From Endozoicomonas acroporae (GTDB lineage Bacteria > Pseudomonadota > Gammaproteobacteria > Pseudomonadales > Endozoicomonadaceae): 64,000 bases of DNA. Below the pieces are notes generated by a model. It did not search any database, had not been told where the DNA came from, and saw only the letters and a program-made list of their open reading frames with translations. The stretch covers positions 1-64,000 of the forward strand of contig NZ_PJPV01000066.1 of assembly GCF_002864045.1 (NCBI RefSeq). The letters run 5' to 3'. A program made the position numbers and the translations under genes. This document shows, piece after piece, positions 33,392 to 42,975 of the stretch (the first letter of the stretch is position 1; every line of letters starts with the position of its first letter).

Positions 33392-33601
33392 TTTTCAGGA
33401 GCGTTAAAATCTGCTCTTTATCATCTATTGTCGATGACTAAGCTATGAGACATTGCGCAGTCTCGAATGAAGCATTCATTCCCGGATTTTTAATTTGGTA
33501 ATTACCTGGGCTCGCTTAAAGGCAATCATGGCAAATCAGGTATGATTTATAGCAAATCACAGAGCCACGTGTGCTTTATTCTGTGCTGAAAAAGCTGGGA
33601 G

Positions 33602-34189
33602 TTACATTATCCCTTCAGGTGTCTCAGCTTCAGGGATTAAGGGATAACTCTCCACGTTGGGTAGCTGGTAGTGCCACCACTCGGTTACCTGGGGCTTAAA
33701 ACCGGCAATATTCATCACGCCTGCCAGCATAAGACGGTTGCGCTGTGCTTCTTCTGAAACCAGAGCGTTGCCATGATGGGCCAGCGGACGAAAGTCATCA
33801 AATTGGCTGCCCATGTCAAGCTCTCTGCCAAAACGGTCAGTGATGGTAAGATCTACCGCAACGCCTCTGCAATGAGGGCAGGGGTCGGATTCCGGGTTGC
33901 CAACATAGTCAGGGTTCGGCATGTGATGAAACAGGATGTGCTGTGCCGACAATGGACGAAAGGCATCCCAGATTTTGAGCCGGAGATTCAGTGGTCTGAG
34001 CAGCTCGGTCGCTTTCAGCAGGCAAGTCAGTGCGTCAGTATGCAGGAAGCATTGGCTGCTTTTGTAAATGGGCTTGCCGGTAAAGTTGTTGCTACTGGCA
34101 TAGGTAATATCAAGGGTAACGGGGTGGTGCTTTTCGCTAAGTAGAACCAGATTGCCATTACTATTTATTGTCGTCACTGGAGTCTCCAT
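33602..34189 (-). CDS. D-alanyl-D-alanine dipeptidase-like peptidase (VanX/DdpX family), copy 1
   Basis: From ATG 34189 the enzyme has 195 residues; in-frame starts further out (34210, 34369) would add residues unlike the family. Zinc and catalytic residues are visible: HxxGxAxD (His106, Asp113) and ExxH in TEWWHYQ (Glu170, His173), plus DAFRP near 75-79. VanX/DdpX enzymes split D-Ala-D-Ala, either to recycle cell-wall dipeptide or to resist vancomycin. No van ligase genes are near, so recycling or a toxin-like use is more plausible. A close paralog lies at 36840. Confidence 0.85.
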   Translation of the reverse strand: METPVTTINSNGNLVLLSEKHHPVTLDITYASSNNFTGKPIYKSSQCFLHTDALTCLLKATELLRPLNLRLKIWDAFRPLSAQHILFHHMPNPDYVGNPESDPCPHCRGVAVDLTITDRFGRELDMGSQFDDFRPLAHHGNALVSEEAQRNRLMLAGVMNIAGFKPQVTEWWHYQLPNVESYPLIPEAETPEGIM

Positions 34190-34395
34190 ACCAGGGCAAA
34201 TAGCAAGCATAGTCACTATTTCACAGGTTTCCTGTATTTTTAGCGGGATATGGGGATCTGTTCGTCCTGAGCCAGTGGAAAGGCGAGAACTCCTGCCCCT
34301 CATCAGTTTGCCACTACCTGATAAACCAAATATATGAACTATCAGTAAACAAATCGGTCTTGTAGGCAAAACCCTTTATTCAGGTCAGCACGTTT

Positions 34396-35340
34396 ATGGA
34401 AAGTCTTCATCAGCCAATTCCCAGGTGCACGCCACTGACTCATTGCGAGAAGAACTTTGGTTTGCAATTAGGGCCACAGTGCAAGGTTTATGCCCTGGCC
34501 GTTGTGCACCATGTTTTATGTGCCTGCGGCCAGCTGCTGCCCTACAAAAATGGTGATGCGAGTGCATTAAGCGCGCGTAAAATTGCCAAGTCCTGCGGTT
34601 CGGCCGTTGGTGAGATTACCTCGCCCGAGCTGTTCCAGAAAGTGGCCTGCGGGATGGGAATGGCCACCAGTTTACGTGAATATAAAGACCCGGTTGAGAT
34701 GGTGTCGCTGCTCGACCATGCCTTTCGAGCGGAACGCCATGTCATCGTTTTTGTCCAGATGGACCAGGATACCAACAGTCACCCGGCCGCGTCCGACTGC
34801 CACAGTCAGTGGCTTGAGCACGCCATTGTGGTTGTCGGTTGGAGTTCAGACACTCTGACAACGCTTAAAGCCGAGGGTGATGTCAGTAAAGTGGAGTACA
34901 AAACGCTCAGCGTGACTTGTTTTAACCGATCCGGTGGTAAAGAAGACATCAGCCTGTCTGAGATCTACAACAGCTCCTGTCAGGTGGCGGAACAGAGAAA
35001 GCCTGAGCGTTTCTACAAACATTTGACTCTCAAGCACCATTTACCAGATCGTACTGTCAAGGACTCCTGGCTTGGCATCTGCGATTCATTTCGCAAAGGT
35101 AGGGATTCTTGCTACTGGCACGATTTTGATTCCAGCTACCATCTTTACCTCAAGCTTCATCGCGAAAAGTATCCCGATTTGTACATATCCTACGACTTGG
35201 ATGCCTTATTCGACAGGGCTGCATCCGGGCTTATTCCTGAAATTGCTACCCGCGAATCGTTTTCGGACAACGGTAGTTTCAGAAAGAAACTGGTCGTTGT
35301 CTCATTGAAGACGACAGATGATACTAATCGTGCGTTCTGA
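34396..35340 (+). CDS. Candidate papain-like cysteine protease, orphan
   Basis: The 314-residue protein has no signal peptide or membrane helix. It shows a papain-fold arrangement: LGPQCKVYALAVV with candidate nucleophile Cys29 at a helix start, EHAIVVVGW with candidate His142 in the usual beta-strand context, and a following CFNRSG with candidate Asn177. This resembles C39/C70-like peptidases, including AvrRpt2-type effectors, but overall similarity is too low to name a family. It has many cysteines. It lies between two VanX-like genes and next to a eukaryotic-type kinase gene in the same direction. Confidence 0.55.
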   Translation: MESLHQPIPRCTPLTHCEKNFGLQLGPQCKVYALAVVHHVLCACGQLLPYKNGDASALSARKIAKSCGSAVGEITSPELFQKVACGMGMATSLREYKDPVEMVSLLDHAFRAERHVIVFVQMDQDTNSHPAASDCHSQWLEHAIVVVGWSSDTLTTLKAEGDVSKVEYKTLSVTCFNRSGGKEDISLSEIYNSSCQVAEQRKPERFYKHLTLKHHLPDRTVKDSWLGICDSFRKGRDSCYWHDFDSSYHLYLKLHREKYPDLYISYDLDALFDRAASGLIPEIATRESFSDNGSFRKKLVVVSLKTTDDTNRAF

Positions 35341-35468
35341 CTCCCGTGATGGGCATCGGATAACTTTGATTCTTGGCCGGGCTTGCGGCATGCGTTATTA
35401 ATCTTGTCTCGAATATCAGCTGCGTTGGTCGAAAAAACGGAAGATATACAGGATCTTCAGGTGCCTTT

Positions 35469-36806
35469 ATGGATGGCGTATCCGGGAATGGGAACAATCG
35501 GCCTGTGGATGTTGCCGGTCAGGATAACAAACCGATTTCATCAAAACAGCAAGTTGGGAGCGTGGGGGAGAATGCTGAAAAGGCGTTACCTGAGTCTGAG
35601 CTCCATCACCATGAAACGGGTTTAGTGGCACGCAGCGTATCCGGGACGGATCTCTCTGTGGGCTGGTCTAGCGCAGATGAAGACGCCTCCAGCGGGGATG
35701 AGGGCAACTCCAGCGGGGATGAGGACAGCGCAGACAGTGTTAACGGTGATGAAGGTTTTGCTGATGTTGAAATTCCCGGTCTCAACAGTAGTCTGGATTC
35801 TTTTTCCCGGACAGATGACGACGATAACGATATCATCTTCAGAGATGACAACTCATCCGGGATTGGAAGTGAGCCAACGACTCCCGGCGAGAAACCTGAA
35901 GACCAATGGCCGGTGGCTGCCAGCGCTGGAGAAAAGTTACCCAGGCAGGTCTCTCTGGGGGAAAATCCAGATAAGTCCAACGCTACTGCCAGTGAAATCA
36001 GCTGCAATAATAATGCTGAACCTTCAGCCTGCGAGACGTTCGTGGTCAGGTATTCACCCAGTGCCCCGGCAAAGAAGCCATGGATAATCCGAAGCCGCAG
36101 TATTGATGCCAGTGATGAAGAGGCTAAGGCGGTTTATGAGGCCGATCATCATGAGGCTCTGTTGCTCAGGTCGCTGAGCAGTGATTTTATTATCGGTTTT
36201 ATTGGCTTTAACGGAATCATTGACACGAAGGACTACACCACGGAGCTGGTGCTCCAGGATGGCGGACTCAATATGGCCCGGGCGATCACTCAGGTGCTGC
36301 CGGATGAACGCGTCCCGACCATCGTTTCCTGGTTGTATGACCTGGCTCGTGGTCTGACGGTGCTGAAGCAGAACCGCATTTTGCACCGGGATATCAAACC
36401 TGCGAATCTGCTGGTTGATATGACTGCGAACCGTCTGCGGATCGCCGATTTTGGCAATGCCCACCGGGTGGTTGAGGACCGCTTTCCCCGCGATGCCTCA
36501 GGTTCTGCCCGCTATTCTGCGCCAGAAGTGAAAGAGTGCAAGCGACAGAATTACAGTGCTGATATTTACTCCGCTGGCATTTCATTTGTTGAGATTATGA
36601 TGGATGCAGACTTGTTAACCATGCATACCTGGCAGGAATTTTGCCGAGAGAAGTTACCTGTAACACTTGCTGAACCTCATTATCAGCATCGGTCAGCTGC
36701 CGAGCTGGCGGCATTGATCAATGAGATGATTAAAAAAGATCCCAATGAGCGTCCCTGGTCGGAAACGATTGTTCACAGGCTGCAGGAGCATGGTTTGCAA
36801 TCATAA
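35469..36806 (+). CDS. Eukaryotic-type Ser/Thr protein kinase with acidic N-terminal region
   Basis: The protein has about 445 residues from ATG 35469 (AGGTG five bases upstream); a TTG at 35373 would add 32. Residues 1-200 are disordered and acidic with SSGDE repeats. The kinase domain shows HRDIKPANLL (His306, Asp308), ADFGNA (Asp327), SAPEV, DIYSAGISFVEIM and KKDPNERPW. The glycine loop and VAIK lysine are not clear: the expected strand reads KPWIIRSRS, so ATP binding may be altered. No transmembrane helix or PASTA domain is present, unlike bacterial PknB. This suggests a soluble, possibly host-directed kinase. Confidence 0.85.
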   Translation: MDGVSGNGNNRPVDVAGQDNKPISSKQQVGSVGENAEKALPESELHHHETGLVARSVSGTDLSVGWSSADEDASSGDEGNSSGDEDSADSVNGDEGFADVEIPGLNSSLDSFSRTDDDDNDIIFRDDNSSGIGSEPTTPGEKPEDQWPVAASAGEKLPRQVSLGENPDKSNATASEISCNNNAEPSACETFVVRYSPSAPAKKPWIIRSRSIDASDEEAKAVYEADHHEALLLRSLSSDFIIGFIGFNGIIDTKDYTTELVLQDGGLNMARAITQVLPDERVPTIVSWLYDLARGLTVLKQNRILHRDIKPANLLVDMTANRLRIADFGNAHRVVEDRFPRDASGSARYSAPEVKECKRQNYSADIYSAGISFVEIMMDADLLTMHTWQEFCREKLPVTLAEPHYQHRSAAELAALINEMIKKDPNERPWSETIVHRLQEHGLQS

Positions 36807-36839
36807 TACTGATCAGTATCAGAGCAGGGAAACTGAGGG

Positions 36840-37406
36840 TTACGTCAGTGTTGATGGTATCTGCTCCGGTTTAATAATGGGGTAGCTTGCAGCCTCCGGC
36901 AGTTGATAGTGCCACCATTCAGTATCTAAAGGGTCAAAGCCAGCAAGATTCATGACGCCTGCCAGAAGTAAACGGTTGCGCTGCGCGTCAGCAGAAATCT
37001 GTTTATTGCCATGGTGTGCCAGGGGGCGGAAGTCATCAAATGGGGTGCCCATCTCAAGCTCATGACCAAAATGGTCAATAATAGTGAGGTCAATTGCTAT
37101 CCCTCGGCAGTGGCTGCACAGGCCGCTCTCCGGGTCGGAAACGTAATCAGGATCAGGAAAAAACCGGAATAATTCTGCCTGAGCCGTTTTTGGCCTGAAA
37201 GCATCCCATACTTTCAATTTCAAATTCAGTGGACGTAACAGCTCTGAAGCTCGTTTGATGCCTTGTGCGGCCAGTGGGTGAAGATAACAGTCGTGGCTTT
37301 TATAAATCGGGTGTCCGGTAAAATTCTTGCTGGTCGCATACGCCATTTCGATATCAATGCCAAACTGTTCTGCGGTAATGAGTTTCAGTTCTGTGGGCGC
37401 TTTCAT
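36840..37406 (-). CDS. D-alanyl-D-alanine dipeptidase-like peptidase (VanX/DdpX family), copy 2
   Basis: The 188-residue paralog of the gene at 33602 shares LLRPLNLKLKVWDAFRP, FDDFRPLAHHGN and TEWWHYQLP. Active-site residues are intact: His99 and Asp106 in HCRGIAID, Glu163 and His166. There is no signal peptide, so it acts in the cytoplasm. The two copies bracket the protease and kinase genes, which points to a local duplication with later insertion, or to one inherited island. Confidence 0.87.
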   Translation of the reverse strand: MKAPTELKLITAEQFGIDIEMAYATSKNFTGHPIYKSHDCYLHPLAAQGIKRASELLRPLNLKLKVWDAFRPKTAQAELFRFFPDPDYVSDPESGLCSHCRGIAIDLTIIDHFGHELEMGTPFDDFRPLAHHGNKQISADAQRNRLLLAGVMNLAGFDPLDTEWWHYQLPEAASYPIIKPEQIPSTLT

Positions 37407-37557
37407 GAAGACGATCTCACGTTTAATAGCAGGAGAATTGGCTGTGACCAGATAGAAAGAATGTATAGAACTCAGTGTTTCAAGCGCTGGCTTTATACGC
37501 AGGAGTTATTATTTATCTGAGTTTAGACGATGGGCAGAAAGGGAAAAGGTGTATAAG

Positions 37558-37587
37558 CCCGGTATCACTTTTGCGAGAGATACCGGG
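37558..37587 (-). terminator. Probable gltA terminator
   Basis: A perfect 9-bp stem CCCGGTATC/GATACCGGG with a 12-nt loop lies 20 bp beyond the gltA stop, with modest T richness on the gltA-sense strand. Confidence 0.55.
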
Positions 37588-37606
37588 ATAGAAAAGCAGC
37601 TGAGGA

Positions 37607-38899
37607 TTAACTGCGATCAGCTACAGCTATGTAGTCACGTTTTGTCTCACCGGTGTATAGCTGACGAGGACGCCCAATGCGGTAATCACCACTGATCATC
37701 TCATGCCAGTGGGCAATCCAGCCCGGAGTTCGACCGGTAGCAAAGATTACCGTGAACATCTCGGTTGGAATACCCAGGGCCTTGAGAATAATCCCGGAGT
37801 AGAAGTCCACATTGGGGTAGAGTTTCTTCTTGATAAAGTACTCATCCTCCAGGGCGATTTTCTCCAGACGCTTGGCAATCCGGAACAGAGGGTCATCTTC
37901 AAGGCCCAGTTCCGTAAGCACTTCATCGCAGGTTTGCTTCATTACTTTGGCGCGAGGGTCAAAGTTCTTGTAAACACGGTGTCCAAAGCCCATCAGGCGG
38001 AATGGGTCGTCTTTGTCTTTTGCCTTGGCAATGTACTCATCGATATTGGCTTCATCCCCAATCTCGTTCAGCATCACCAGCACCGCTTCATTGGCACCGC
38101 CATGAGCAGGGCCCCAGAGGGCAGCAATACCGGCAGCAATACAGGCAAATGGGTTGGCTCCGGAAGAGCCTGCAAGGCGAACGGTGGAGGTGGAGGCATT
38201 CTGTTCATGGTCTGCATGGAGCAGGAAAATGCGATCCATTGCCTTGGCCAGAACAGGCTTGACTTCATACTCTTCACAGGGTGTGGCAAACATCATGTGG
38301 AGGAAGTTGCCACCATAGCTCAGGTCATTGCGTGGGTATACAAACGGCTGGCCAATGGAGTATTTGTAGGCCATGGCGGCAAGCGTAGGCATTTTGGAAA
38401 TCAGGCGGTAGGCGCAGATTTCACGATGCACTTCATTGGTGATGTCCAGTGAGTCGTGATAGAACGCCGACAGGGCTCCGACAACACCACACATAACCGC
38501 CATTGGGTGAGCATCACGACGGAATCCGGAAAACAGATCGCACATCTGTTCATGGAGCATGGTGTGACGCATGATGGTGTTTTCGAACTTTTCCTTTTCC
38601 TGACGGCTTGGGAGATCTCCATAAAGCAGCAGGTAACAGGTTTCCAGATAATCAGACTGCTCGGCCAGTTGTTCTATTGGATAGCCTCGGTGCAAAAGGA
38701 TACCTTTGTCGCCATCGATGTAAGTAATTTTCGACTCACAGGATGCAGTAGAAACAAAGCCCGGATCGTAGGTAAACAGACCGTTGGAAGTCAGCCCCCT
38801 GACATCAACAACATCAGGCCCGAGGGAGCCTGAATAAATGGGTAACTCCAGTGTCTGGTCCGTGCCGTCAATGGAGAGTAGAGCTTTCTTGTCAGCCAT
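37607..38899 (-). CDS. gltA: Citrate synthase GltA
   Basis: The 430-residue enzyme condenses acetyl-CoA and oxaloacetate at the entry of the TCA cycle. It is of the type II (hexameric, NADH-sensitive) proteobacterial kind. Active-site blocks include [15 protein letters not shown] (about 234-248), the catalytic His in [13 protein letters not shown] (about 307-319) and the Asp in [13 protein letters not shown] lies seven bases before the ATG. It is divergent from the sdh-suc operon, the Pseudomonas-like arrangement. Confidence 0.97.
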   Translation of the reverse strand: MADKKALLSIDGTDQTLELPIYSGSLGPDVVDVRGLTSNGLFTYDPGFVSTASCESKITYIDGDKGILLHRGYPIEQLAEQSDYLETCYLLLYGDLPSRQEKEKFENTIMRHTMLHEQMCDLFSGFRRDAHPMAVMCGVVGALSAFYHDSLDITNEVHREICAYRLISKMPTLAAMAYKYSIGQPFVYPRNDLSYGGNFLHMMFATPCEEYEVKPVLAKAMDRIFLLHADHEQNASTSTVRLAGSSGANPFACIAAGIAALWGPAHGGANEAVLVMLNEIGDEANIDEYIAKAKDKDDPFRLMGFGHRVYKNFDPRAKVMKQTCDEVLTELGLEDDPLFRIAKRLEKIALEDEYFIKKKLYPNVDFYSGIILKALGIPTEMFTVIFATGRTPGWIAHWHEMISGDYRIGRPRQLYTGETKRDYIAVADRS

Positions 38900-39363
38900 T
38901 TATGGCCTCCTGTCATGCCGTTTGGTCTCGTTATAGTTACTTTAGATGGATACTTTTTACAAAAAGAAGCCGGAAAAAATCACAAATAAAGCCGGGAGTC
39001 TGTTTGAAAATATTCAAATTAGTTGTAAGTAGCTCCCTTTTACGGTTCGACCACTATAGAGACATAAAATTTTTTGTCAAACGAACTGATTATGAATGTA
39101 ATCCGTAACTAATCTATGAAAATCGGCTTGTTCTTTTAGGGGTAATTGCCTAATAAAGTGAGCAATTGTAATTACCTGTTAGAGTGTATATACTCGGATC
39201 GCGAAGTCGTAAGGGTTGGTTCTTCGGTCCACCGGCTTTAAATTGAGGGGAAATCGTATATTTCGCATTTAGCGTTTCTCCACTTGCTTGTCGTAGGGTC
39301 CAGAGAACCTGGATGTTCTTGCTGATTCTGCTGTGTACGCCACCGAGCGTTGGGGCAAATAGA
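38900..39363. other. Divergent gltA/sdh control region
   Basis: No gene is seen. A good rightward sigma-70 promoter is described separately. An AT-rich block (38940-39130) lies between the two transcripts, and a small GGTAATTGC...GCAATTGTAATTACC inverted repeat is near 39140-39177. Confidence 0.5.
39074..39102 (+). promoter_or_regulatory. Sigma-70 promoter of the sdh operon
   Basis: TTGTCA (39074-39079), 17-bp spacer, TGTAAT (39097-39102): each hexamer matches consensus at five of six positions. The leader to sdhC would be about 255 nt. Confidence 0.55.
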
Positions 39364-39738
39364 GTGAATAGCAAAAGACCTGTCAATCTCGATATAACAA
39401 CAATCAAATTACCCCTGCCTGCATACACTTCGATATTGCACCGCATATCGGGTGTCATCCTGTTTATTGGTTTGGGTTTTCTTCTGTACGGACTGGAATT
39501 GTCCCTTGCTTCTGAGGAGTCATTTGACGCACTCAAGACCTTGCTGTCAGCTCCCCTGGCAAAATTTATAATCTGGGGCATTCTGTCTGCCCTGATTTAT
39601 CATTTGATTGCCGGAGTGAAACATCTGTTGATGGATATGGATGTGGGTGATGGCAAGGAGTCTGGAAGTCTCGGATCTATTGTGACTCTGGTTCTTTCAT
39701 CAGTGCTGATTATCCTTGCGGGGGTTTGGGTATGGTAA
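39364..39738 (+). CDS. sdhC: Succinate dehydrogenase cytochrome b556 subunit SdhC
   Basis: This 124-residue membrane anchor has three helices. I choose GTG 39364 because the protein then begins VNSKRPVNLDITTIKLP, aligning with E. coli SdhC; ATG 39313 adds an unrelated extension. SILHRISG carries the conserved quinone-site Ser/Arg region. HLIAGVKHLLMD holds the haem-ligand His. It overlaps sdhD by 7 bp. Confidence 0.93.
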   Translation: MNSKRPVNLDITTIKLPLPAYTSILHRISGVILFIGLGFLLYGLELSLASEESFDALKTLLSAPLAKFIIWGILSALIYHLIAGVKHLLMDMDVGDGKESGSLGSIVTLVLSSVLIILAGVWVW

Positions 39739-40100
39739 CCAATATCACCAATTTGTCCCGCAGTGGACTTTATGACTGGATGCTGCAAAGGCTGACGGCA
39801 GTGGTTCTTGGTGTCTATTCAGTGTTTCTGCTGGGCTACCTGATTATCAATCCGGATCTGCAGTATAGCCAGTGGGGTGAGCTTTTTGATGAAACCTGGA
39901 TGCGGATTTTTACCCTGCTGGCGTTGATCTCTATCCTGGCTCATGCCTGGATCGGTATGTGGACGATCACCACTGACTATTTTAATGATCGCGCTTTTGG
40001 CAGTAAGTCTGTCCTTATCCGTTTTCCTTTGCAGGTTGTGTGCTTTATTGCCCTGTTCAGTTATGTGATCTGGGGCGTGCAAATTCTTTGGGGGCTTTAA
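39732..40100 (+). CDS. sdhD: Succinate dehydrogenase membrane anchor SdhD
   Basis: The 122-residue membrane subunit pairs with SdhC to bind haem b and ubiquinone. ATG 39732 gives MVTNITNLSRSGLYDW, like E. coli SdhD. ILAHAWIGMW (about 72-81) carries the haem ligand His and the Trp region, followed by the quinone-site Tyr in TDYF. Confidence 0.93.
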   Translation: MVTNITNLSRSGLYDWMLQRLTAVVLGVYSVFLLGYLIINPDLQYSQWGELFDETWMRIFTLLALISILAHAWIGMWTITTDYFNDRAFGSKSVLIRFPLQVVCFIALFSYVIWGVQILWGL

Positions 40101-40103
40101 CCG

Positions 40104-41876
40104 ATGTCAGCACTTCGTACCCTGACCTATGATGCCATCGTTATAGGTGGTGGGGGAGCGGGCATGCGTGCCGCGCTCCAGCTTACCCAGGCTGGAATTA
40201 AAACGGCCTGCGTCAGTAAAGTATTTCCTACCCGTTCTCACACGGTATCCGCTCAGGGTGGTATCACCTGTGCGATTGCCAGTGCCGATCCCAAAGATGA
40301 CTGGCGCTGGCATATGTTCGATACAGTGAAAGGCTCCGACTATATTGGCGACCAGGACGCTATTGAGTATATGTGTTCGGTGGGTCCGCAGGCAGTTTTC
40401 GAGCTGGAGCATATGGGCTTGCCATTCTCCCGGACTGAAGAGGGCCGAATTTACCAGCGTCCGTTCGGAGGTCAGTCCAAAGATTTTGGTAAGGGTGGTC
40501 AGGCTGCCAGAACCTGTGCAGCTGCAGACCGTACTGGTCACGCACTGCTGCACACCTTGTATCAGGCTAACCTGAAGGGCGGCACAACCTTCCTTAATGA
40601 GTGGTATGCCGTTGATCTGGTGAAGAATCAGAAAGGTCAGGTTGCCGGTGTTATCGCCATTGATATTGAAAGTGGCGAAACCGTTTATATCAAAGCTAAA
40701 GCCACAGTCATGGCCACCGGTGGTGCAGGCCGTATTTACGCTTCCACTACCAATGCCCTGATCAATACCGGTGACGGTATCGGTATGGCTTTGCGTGCCG
40801 GATATCCAATGCAGGATATGGAGATGTGGCAGTTCCATCCTACAGGCATTCATGGTGCAGGCGTACTGGTAACAGAGGGTTGTCGGGGCGAAGGTGGTTA
40901 CCTGATTAACAGTGAAGGCGAACGCTTTATGGAGCGTTATGCGCCAAACGCCAAAGACCTTGCTGGCCGCGATGTCGTTGCCCGTTCTATGGTGATCGAG
41001 ATTCTTGAAGGGCGTGGTTGTGGTCCCAATAAGGATCACGTTCTGCTGAAGCTGGATCATCTGGGTGAAGAGACACTGAACCTGCGTCTGCCCGGTATCT
41101 GTGAACTGTCTAAAACCTTTGCACATGCCGATCCTGTGAAAGTGCCGGTACCTGTGGTGCCCACCTGTCATTATATGATGGGGGGGATTCCTACCAATGT
41201 TGGCGGTCAGGCTCTGCGTCAGGATGGGGCCGGTAATGATGAAGTGATTGAAGGCCTTTATGCCTGTGGTGAGGCGGCCTGTGTTTCTGTTCATGGTGCC
41301 AACCGTCTGGGTGGTAACTCTCTGCTGGATCTGGTGGTCTTTGGTCGCGCTGCAGGCCTGCAGATTGAGAAAAACCTGAAAGATGGCTTTGACTCTGTGG
41401 ACGCCTCAGACAGTGATGTGGAAGCAGCCTTGTCACGACTTGATCGCCTGAACAAATCAAGCAGTGGTGAAAGCGTTGCCAAAGTGCGTGCTGACCTGCA
41501 GAATACCATGCAGCTCTATTTTGGTGTGTTCCGTGAAGGTGAGAGCATGCAGAAAGGTCTCAAGCTGCTGGATGAGCTGGGTGAGCGGCTGGCCAATCTG
41601 CATCTGGAGGACAAGAGTCAGGCATTCAACACCGCCAGGGTTGAAGCACTTGAGTTGGAAAACCTGTATCAGGTGGCTTATGCAACAGCTGTTTCTGCCG
41701 AGGTCAGAACAGAGTCCCGTGGTGCTCATGCCCGTAATGATTACCAGGAGCGGGATGATGAAAACTGGCTGGCGCATTCGCTTTACTCACCGATTGATCA
41801 ATCAGTAAGTAAGCGTGCTGTTAACTTTGCTCCGGCAACCATGGAGGCATTTCCTCCCAAGGCAAGAAGCTACTGA
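40104..41876 (+). CDS. sdhA: Succinate dehydrogenase flavoprotein subunit SdhA
   Basis: The 590-residue catalytic subunit oxidises succinate to fumarate on the inner face of the membrane. It has the FAD loop [13 protein letters not shown] (13-25) and the covalent flavin His46 in [19 protein letters not shown] (about 245-253) and the [10 protein letters not shown] block (about 398-407) line the active site. A conserved C-terminal helical domain follows. It begins 3 bp after sdhD. Confidence 0.97.
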   Translation: MSALRTLTYDAIVIGGGGAGMRAALQLTQAGIKTACVSKVFPTRSHTVSAQGGITCAIASADPKDDWRWHMFDTVKGSDYIGDQDAIEYMCSVGPQAVFELEHMGLPFSRTEEGRIYQRPFGGQSKDFGKGGQAARTCAAADRTGHALLHTLYQANLKGGTTFLNEWYAVDLVKNQKGQVAGVIAIDIESGETVYIKAKATVMATGGAGRIYASTTNALINTGDGIGMALRAGYPMQDMEMWQFHPTGIHGAGVLVTEGCRGEGGYLINSEGERFMERYAPNAKDLAGRDVVARSMVIEILEGRGCGPNKDHVLLKLDHLGEETLNLRLPGICELSKTFAHADPVKVPVPVVPTCHYMMGGIPTNVGGQALRQDGAGNDEVIEGLYACGEAACVSVHGANRLGGNSLLDLVVFGRAAGLQIEKNLKDGFDSVDASDSDVEAALSRLDRLNKSSSGESVAKVRADLQNTMQLYFGVFREGESMQKGLKLLDELGERLANLHLEDKSQAFNTARVEALELENLYQVAYATAVSAEVRTESRGAHARNDYQERDDENWLAHSLYSPIDQSVSKRAVNFAPATMEAFPPKARSY

Positions 41877-41889
41877 GGGAGAGAGGCTT

Positions 41890-42594
41890 ATGAAGGTAAG
41901 TATCTATCGCTATAACCCGGAAGCCGACAAAAAGCCCTACATGATGGACTTTGATGTCGATATCCCGGAAGGTCGGGACCTGATGGTTCTGGACGTTCTG
42001 AATCTGATTAAAGAGCAGGATCCAACGCTGGTTTACCGACGTTCCTGTCGAGAGGGTGTTTGTGGCTCCGATGGCTTGAGTATTGGCGGTACCAATGGTC
42101 TGGCCTGCATTACCCCTTTGTCAGAAGCTGTCAGGGGAAATAAACTGGTGATTCGTCCGCTGCCCGGGTTGCCAGTAATCAGAGACCTGGTAGTTGATAT
42201 GAGTCTGTTCTACAAACAGTACGAAAAGATCAAGCCATACCTGATTAACGATACGCCAGCGCCAGCCATTGAACGGCTCCAGTCCCCGGAAGACAGGGAG
42301 AAACTGGATGGGCTTTATGAGTGTATTCTTTGCGCCTGTTGCTCAACAGCCTGTCCTTCCTTCTGGTGGAACCCTGACAAATTCGTTGGCCCCTCCGGCC
42401 TGCTGCAAGCTTATCGTTTTCTTGCCGATAGCAGGGATACAGCGACAGAGGAGCGTCTGGCAGATCTTGATGACCCATTCAGTGTTTTCCGTTGCCGGGG
42501 GATCATGAACTGTGTCAATGTCTGCCCCAAAGGCTTGAACCCGACACGGGCAATTGGTCATATCAGGCAGATGTTGTTTAAGAGTGCAACATAG
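41890..42594 (+). CDS. sdhB: Succinate dehydrogenase iron-sulfur subunit SdhB
   Basis: The 234-residue subunit carries electrons from SdhA to quinone. ATG 41890 follows GAGGGAGAG. The [2Fe-2S] site lies in CREGVCGSDG...LAC (about 54-75). The [4Fe-4S] and [3Fe-4S] sites lie in CILCACCSTACP (about 148-159) and CRGIMNCVNVCPKGLNP (about 205-221). Confidence 0.97.
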   Translation: MKVSIYRYNPEADKKPYMMDFDVDIPEGRDLMVLDVLNLIKEQDPTLVYRRSCREGVCGSDGLSIGGTNGLACITPLSEAVRGNKLVIRPLPGLPVIRDLVVDMSLFYKQYEKIKPYLINDTPAPAIERLQSPEDREKLDGLYECILCACCSTACPSFWWNPDKFVGPSGLLQAYRFLADSRDTATEERLADLDDPFSVFRCRGIMNCVNVCPKGLNPTRAIGHIRQMLFKSAT

Positions 42595-42975
42595 TATAGT
42601 TGTGGGTCATTCCAACCTGTCGTTGCTGGTTGGTGATATTAGAGTGCCCCTGTGAAGTCTTTTTCCGGGGCACTCAAGAACCATAGAGCTGAAAAGTCAG
42701 CTATGCTCTGTCAGGAGAGTGCAGGCGACCTCTGACAATACAAAGCCTGTAATTGAATATATTTTTAAACTAAATAAATTGTGCTGCTGCCATCCGGAAT
42801 TATGGGGCCGCAATAGCTTGAACCAGCAGGGGTGGTCGGAAAACATCCGACCCTATCTGAGGGGGATCGTTCACTGACTGGCTATCGACATCATCAGTGA
42901 CCTCTGTTTTTCAGCCAGTCAGGGTTGTCAAAGCAGATTTCCCGGGATAAGCCCCAGACTCACGGGGTAATGATC
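42595..42975. other. sdhB-sucA intergenic leader with strong RNA hairpins
   Basis: No gene is seen. A perfect 9-bp stem GAGTGCCCC/GGGGCACTC (42642-42675) follows sdhB. Further 3' are GGTCGG/CCGACC (about 42834-42854) and GACTGGCT/AGCCAGTC (about 42877-42922), pairing across a 30-nt loop close to the sucA start. The first may be a terminator or processing site. The later ones could form a structured sucA leader; whether this is a known sucA RNA motif cannot be decided here. Confidence 0.5.

Noticed and set aside
33602-37406. Vancomycin resistance cluster
   Set aside because: Only VanX-like dipeptidases are present; no VanH, VanA-type ligase or VanRS genes, and the organism is Gram-negative in type.
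40107-41294. Long open frame (395 codons) antisense to sdhA
   Set aside because: It lies fully within the strongly conserved sdhA gene, has no ribosome site or protein-like motif, and arises from codon bias on the opposite strand.
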